This document shows, piece by piece, positions 45,595 through 47,839 of a stretch of 47,839 bases of DNA (position 1 is the first letter of the stretch; each line of letters starts with the position of its first letter). The notes below the pieces were generated by a model. It worked only from the letters and a program-made list of their open reading frames with translations, was not told the origin of the DNA and ran no database searches. The stretch comes from Emiliania huxleyi CCMP1516 (Eukaryota > Haptophyta > Isochrysidales > Noelaerhabdaceae). The position numbers and the translations under genes are program-made. The stretch is from the NCBI RefSeq assembly GCF_000372725.1, contig NW_005201551.1, positions 174,149-221,987 on the forward strand, written 5' to 3'.

Positions 45595-47839
45595 TCACCC
45601 CTCGCCCCTCACCGGCTGGCAGAGCAGCTCCGCGTCCGACTCCGAGTTTGCCACCATCGCGAGCACGTATCCGTGGCACTGCAGCGGCACGCAGAAACAC
45701 CCGAGCGTCTTGCCGCGCAGGTCGCGCCGCGCCTGCGGAGCCGCGAAAAGAGGTGTGAACCTGTCGGCAGGTGTGAACGGCGCCTCTTGCCGCGCAGGTC
45801 CCCCGCCGCGCCTCCGCCCGCATCGCCGCACGCTCCGGTGCCATCAGCCAGCTGGCGTACTGCCGAATCACGGACCCGCGGCTCGCGCCTCCCCCAATCG
45901 AGAAGGGGTGAGTTAGTTAATAGAGGTGAAGGGGAATTGATTCATCAACCCCCCCCCCCCCCCTCCCCTCCCCTCCACCCCCGAGAACGGGCTGATTAGC
46001 AAATGGGAACTCAACAACTAGTTGATAATAACGAGCGCGCCTCCCCCCAGCGAGAACGAGTGAACTAGCAAATGCGAATGCAATAACTAATCGATGAAGG
46101 AGCGCGCCTCCCCCCATCGAGAACGGGTTCCCCCACCCCCACTTGTGGTGCCCCCCCGACGCGCTCTTCCCCTTCGGCGCCTATTAATTGATGGCAATAG
46201 CTCATTACACCTATTAATTAATGGCAATAGCTCTTCCCCTTCGGCGCCGCGTCCGGCCGGCCGACGTACACCTATTAATTAATGCCAATGAACTAGCTCA
46301 TTAAGCTCTTCCTCGTTGGTGGAGACGGGGGAGGCGTGGGGGGGGTCGGAGACGGAAGCCGAGTCAGAGGCGGCGGCTAGGGCGGAGGTGGGCGGGGCGG
46401 TGGCGAGGGAGGAAGCGGCGAGGGAGGAGGCGGCGAACGAGTCCATTCACACCTTGCACTTGTTGTCGTGCAAGTTGACCACGAGGTCCTGATGCGGTAA
46501 GTCGACGGGTCAACTAAACTAACCCGGCTGGTGAACTGAAGTAAGCGATTCAATGGGTCCCCACGACAACCTATCACGGGACCTACCCCCCTTCCCCGGA
46601 AACATCGGCGAATCTCGTCGAATCTCGTCGAATCTCGGCGCATCTCGGCTCGGCCTCGCCTTGATCTCCCTCGGTATCGTCCCCAAGTCAAACCCGCCCG
46701 CCTCCTCCTCGCCCTCTGCCCTGCAAGGCAACGGAGAGACCGCCGCAGCCTCCGCCTCCGCCTCCTCCGCCCTCGCCGCCGCCTCCGCCTCCGCCGCCGC
46801 CGCCGCCGCCTCGTGCGCGGCCGACACCTCCTGCCGCAGCGTCTCGACCTAGTTAATCAATCTCGGCAACGGTGAGATTCGTTAATCAGGCCGACCCCCT
46901 CTGCCGCAGCGTCTCGACCTAGTTATCCAATCTCGGAAAGTGAGTACTTCGTTAGCCACAGGCCGACCCCCCTCCTGCCGCAGCGTCTACACCCACGAGA
47001 ACACAACCTCGCCGCCCTCGTACAGCGCGATCAGCTGCTCCACCAGATCGTCCTACAGCCGCAGCCTCCGCGCAATCTCGGGCAATCTCGCGCAATCTGG
47101 GGCAATCTCGCGCAATCTCGCGCAATCCCTCGCGTACCTCGGCTGTACCTCGGCTGTATCTCGGCTGTACCTCGGCTGTATCTCGGCGGATCTCGATCTC
47201 GGCTGATCTCGGCCTTTGCGGCGCTGCTGAGCGCGGGCGCGTGCAGCACCGGATGCGGCGGCTCTCGCGACGGGTACCTGGATTAATACGTATTAAAAGT
47301 GATCTTGATTAGTTAACTCATCGGGTGCGGCGGCTCTCGCGACGAGTACCTGAATTACTTAATTAATGAGCTTAATTAGCTTAATTAGTCAACTCATCGG
47401 GTGCGGCGGCTCTCCCGACGCGCACCGTCCAGGCACAAACACCTCCAGCGTCGCCTGCACCGGCGCATTAACTAATGAATCAATGCTGCGCTCAGCTGAT
47501 GCAACTGAGCACCCCCCGCGCCGCCTGCAGCGGCGTGCCGAGGCCGAACCGAAACCTGATCAATTAACAAAGTACTGCTAATGACCTTAACTCGTTCATC
47601 GATCGTGCCGGAGGCCGAACCGAAACCTGATCAATTCACAAAGTACTGCTAATGACCTTAACTCGTTCATCGATCGTGCCGGAGGCCGAACCGAAACCTG
47701 ATCAATTCACAAAGTACTGCTAAGGACCTTAACTCGTTCATCGATCGTGCCGGAGGCCGAACCGAAACCTCCACTCACGCGCCGAAACGACCTGCAGCAC
47801 CACCGACGCCCCGCCGCCGCCCGCCGCCTCGCCGCCCTC
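45595..47839 (-). CDS. RWD domain - DUF4326 fusion protein (5' end cut by window edge)
   Basis: Exons that join in phase: ...47769, 47555-47525, 47454-47426, 47277-47214, 47052-46993, 46848-46660, 46488-46453, 46271-46248, 46180-~46135, ~45919-45812, 45732-45595. The first set gives FGLGTPLQATLEVFVPGRYP, SREPPHPVLHAPALSSAAK, then DDLVEQLIALYEGGEVVFSW and VETLRQE. This is an RWD domain with its YPxxxPP signature. An alanine/glutamate linker ends GGFDLGTIPREIK. Then comes VVNLHDNKCKVYVGRPD, HHKWG, NPFSIGGGASRGSVIRQYAS, and RDLRGKTLGCFCVPLQCHGY, the complete DUF4326 pattern including GCxC...CHG. Stop at 45595-45597. RWD domains bind partners in ubiquitin and Gcn2-type systems; DUF4326 function is unknown. 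The exon around NPF is complicated by tandem copies. Confidence 0.75.
45920..46140. repeat. Repeated NPF-exon start with TTAATT-type filler
   Basis: On the minus strand GTTCTCG...GGGGGGAGGCGCG occurs at about 46128, 46060 and in a diverged form near 45985. The coding copy is CCCTTCTCGATTGGGGGAGG at about 45913. Fillers contain TTAGTTATTGCATTCGCATT and similar AT-rich sequence. Confidence 0.7.
46849..46992. repeat. Two-unit intron stack (~71 bases each)
   Basis: GCCGCAGCGTCTCGACCTAG at 46833-46852 and 46903-46922, with a diverged copy near 46978. On the minus strand each copy ends AACTAG and is followed by GTCGAGACGCTGCGGC, the start of the next exon. Confidence 0.85.
47278..47425. repeat. 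Two-unit intron stack in the RWD region
   Basis: GGTGCGGCGGCTCTCGCGAC occurs at about 47251, 47330 and 47400. The units 47425-47350 and 47349-47278 each begin on the minus strand with GTNCNCGTCGNGAGAGCC and end with AG after AT-rich filler. Confidence 0.88.
47540..47768. repeat. Three-unit 71-base intron stack in the RWD region
   Basis: GAGGCCGAACCGAAACCTGA recurs at 47540, 47611, 47682 and 47753, spacing exactly 71. The inferred intron 47768-47556 is 213 bases, three units, each starting GTTTCGGTTCGGCCTCCGG and ending TGATCAG on the minus strand. Confidence 0.93.

Noticed and set aside
46272..46446. Separate gene starting at the ATG at 46446 (MDS FAASSLAASS)
   Set aside because: It starts directly after an in-frame TGA with no spacer. 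The splice AAG|GTGTGA to TAG|GTGTAC gives VVNLHDNKCKVYVGRP, matching DUF4326 across the junction, so this stretch is more likely an intron.

Overview
The window reads as nuclear DNA of a GC-rich eukaryotic alga, most probably a haptophyte (Emiliania, Gephyrocapsa, Chrysochromulina or Prymnesium type). The evidence is short spliceosomal introns, many with GC instead of GT donors; proline-rich extracellular proteins; RAP, RCC1, sulfatase, RWD, chromodomain and plastid DUF2499 families; abundant minisatellites; and LINE-like and SINE-like debris. There is no bacterial or organellar gene order, and I found no rRNA, tRNA or CRISPR array. The taxonomic call is an inference.

Layout, left to right. 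1-1264: the 3' part of a dihydrodiol-dehydrogenase-like oxidoreductase (minus). 1371-2343: retroelement debris and a doubtful ORF. 2673-4595: a RAP-domain protein with near-identical 38-residue repeats (plus). 4592-9100: dispersed repeats and a dead LINE reverse-transcriptase end, with little gene content. 9126-9564: a small RING-type gene whose 3' end lies in a transposon. 9512-10960: nested retroelements. 10973-12391: an F-box/RCC1 protein. 12392-15587: mostly empty. 15588-17912: a chromatin protein with ELM2, SANT, chromodomain and two RAMA-like domains. 18007-18341: a SINE-like element. 18626-24415: an extracellular proline-rich/cysteine-rich sulfatase with less certain upstream exons. 24478-24750: a detached 3' end of an LRR gene. 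25306-26921: a DUF3593-DUF2499 plastid membrane protein (minus). 28623-33914: a 12-helix MFS transporter with at least 14 introns (minus). 34016-34350: a retroelement. 34566-37110: a secreted vWD-like/proline-rich/kelch protein. 37884-40271: a prominin-like membrane protein (minus, no intron). 42676-43855: a myristoylated LRR protein with a HET-like domain (minus). 45595-47839: an RWD-DUF4326 fusion (minus, cut by the right edge).

The most striking signal is how the introns are built. When exons are joined by domain logic, the first bases of most introns repeat the first bases of the next exon (6 to over 30 bases). The junctions read AG|GC or AG|GT, and the typical unit is 67-79 bases. Several introns are stacks of 69-, 70- or 71-base units repeated two to seven times, and some carry exon copies inside them. 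The same filler motifs (TTAATTAA-type, TTCACACCT/AGGTGTGAA hairpins, CTCCCCATAT minisatellite) occur in introns of unrelated genes. This looks like recent and continuing intron gain, either by introner-like insertion or by tandem exon duplication, followed by amplification.

The genes do not form an operon or an obvious pathway. Several encode surface or membrane proteins (sulfatase, vWD/kelch, prominin-like, MFS, LRR). Three minus-strand ORFs have the same dispersed cassette of about 55-105 bases placed 87-136 bases upstream of their start codons. All splice joins were made by hand from reading frame, domain continuity and duplicated junctions, and have not been checked against transcripts.
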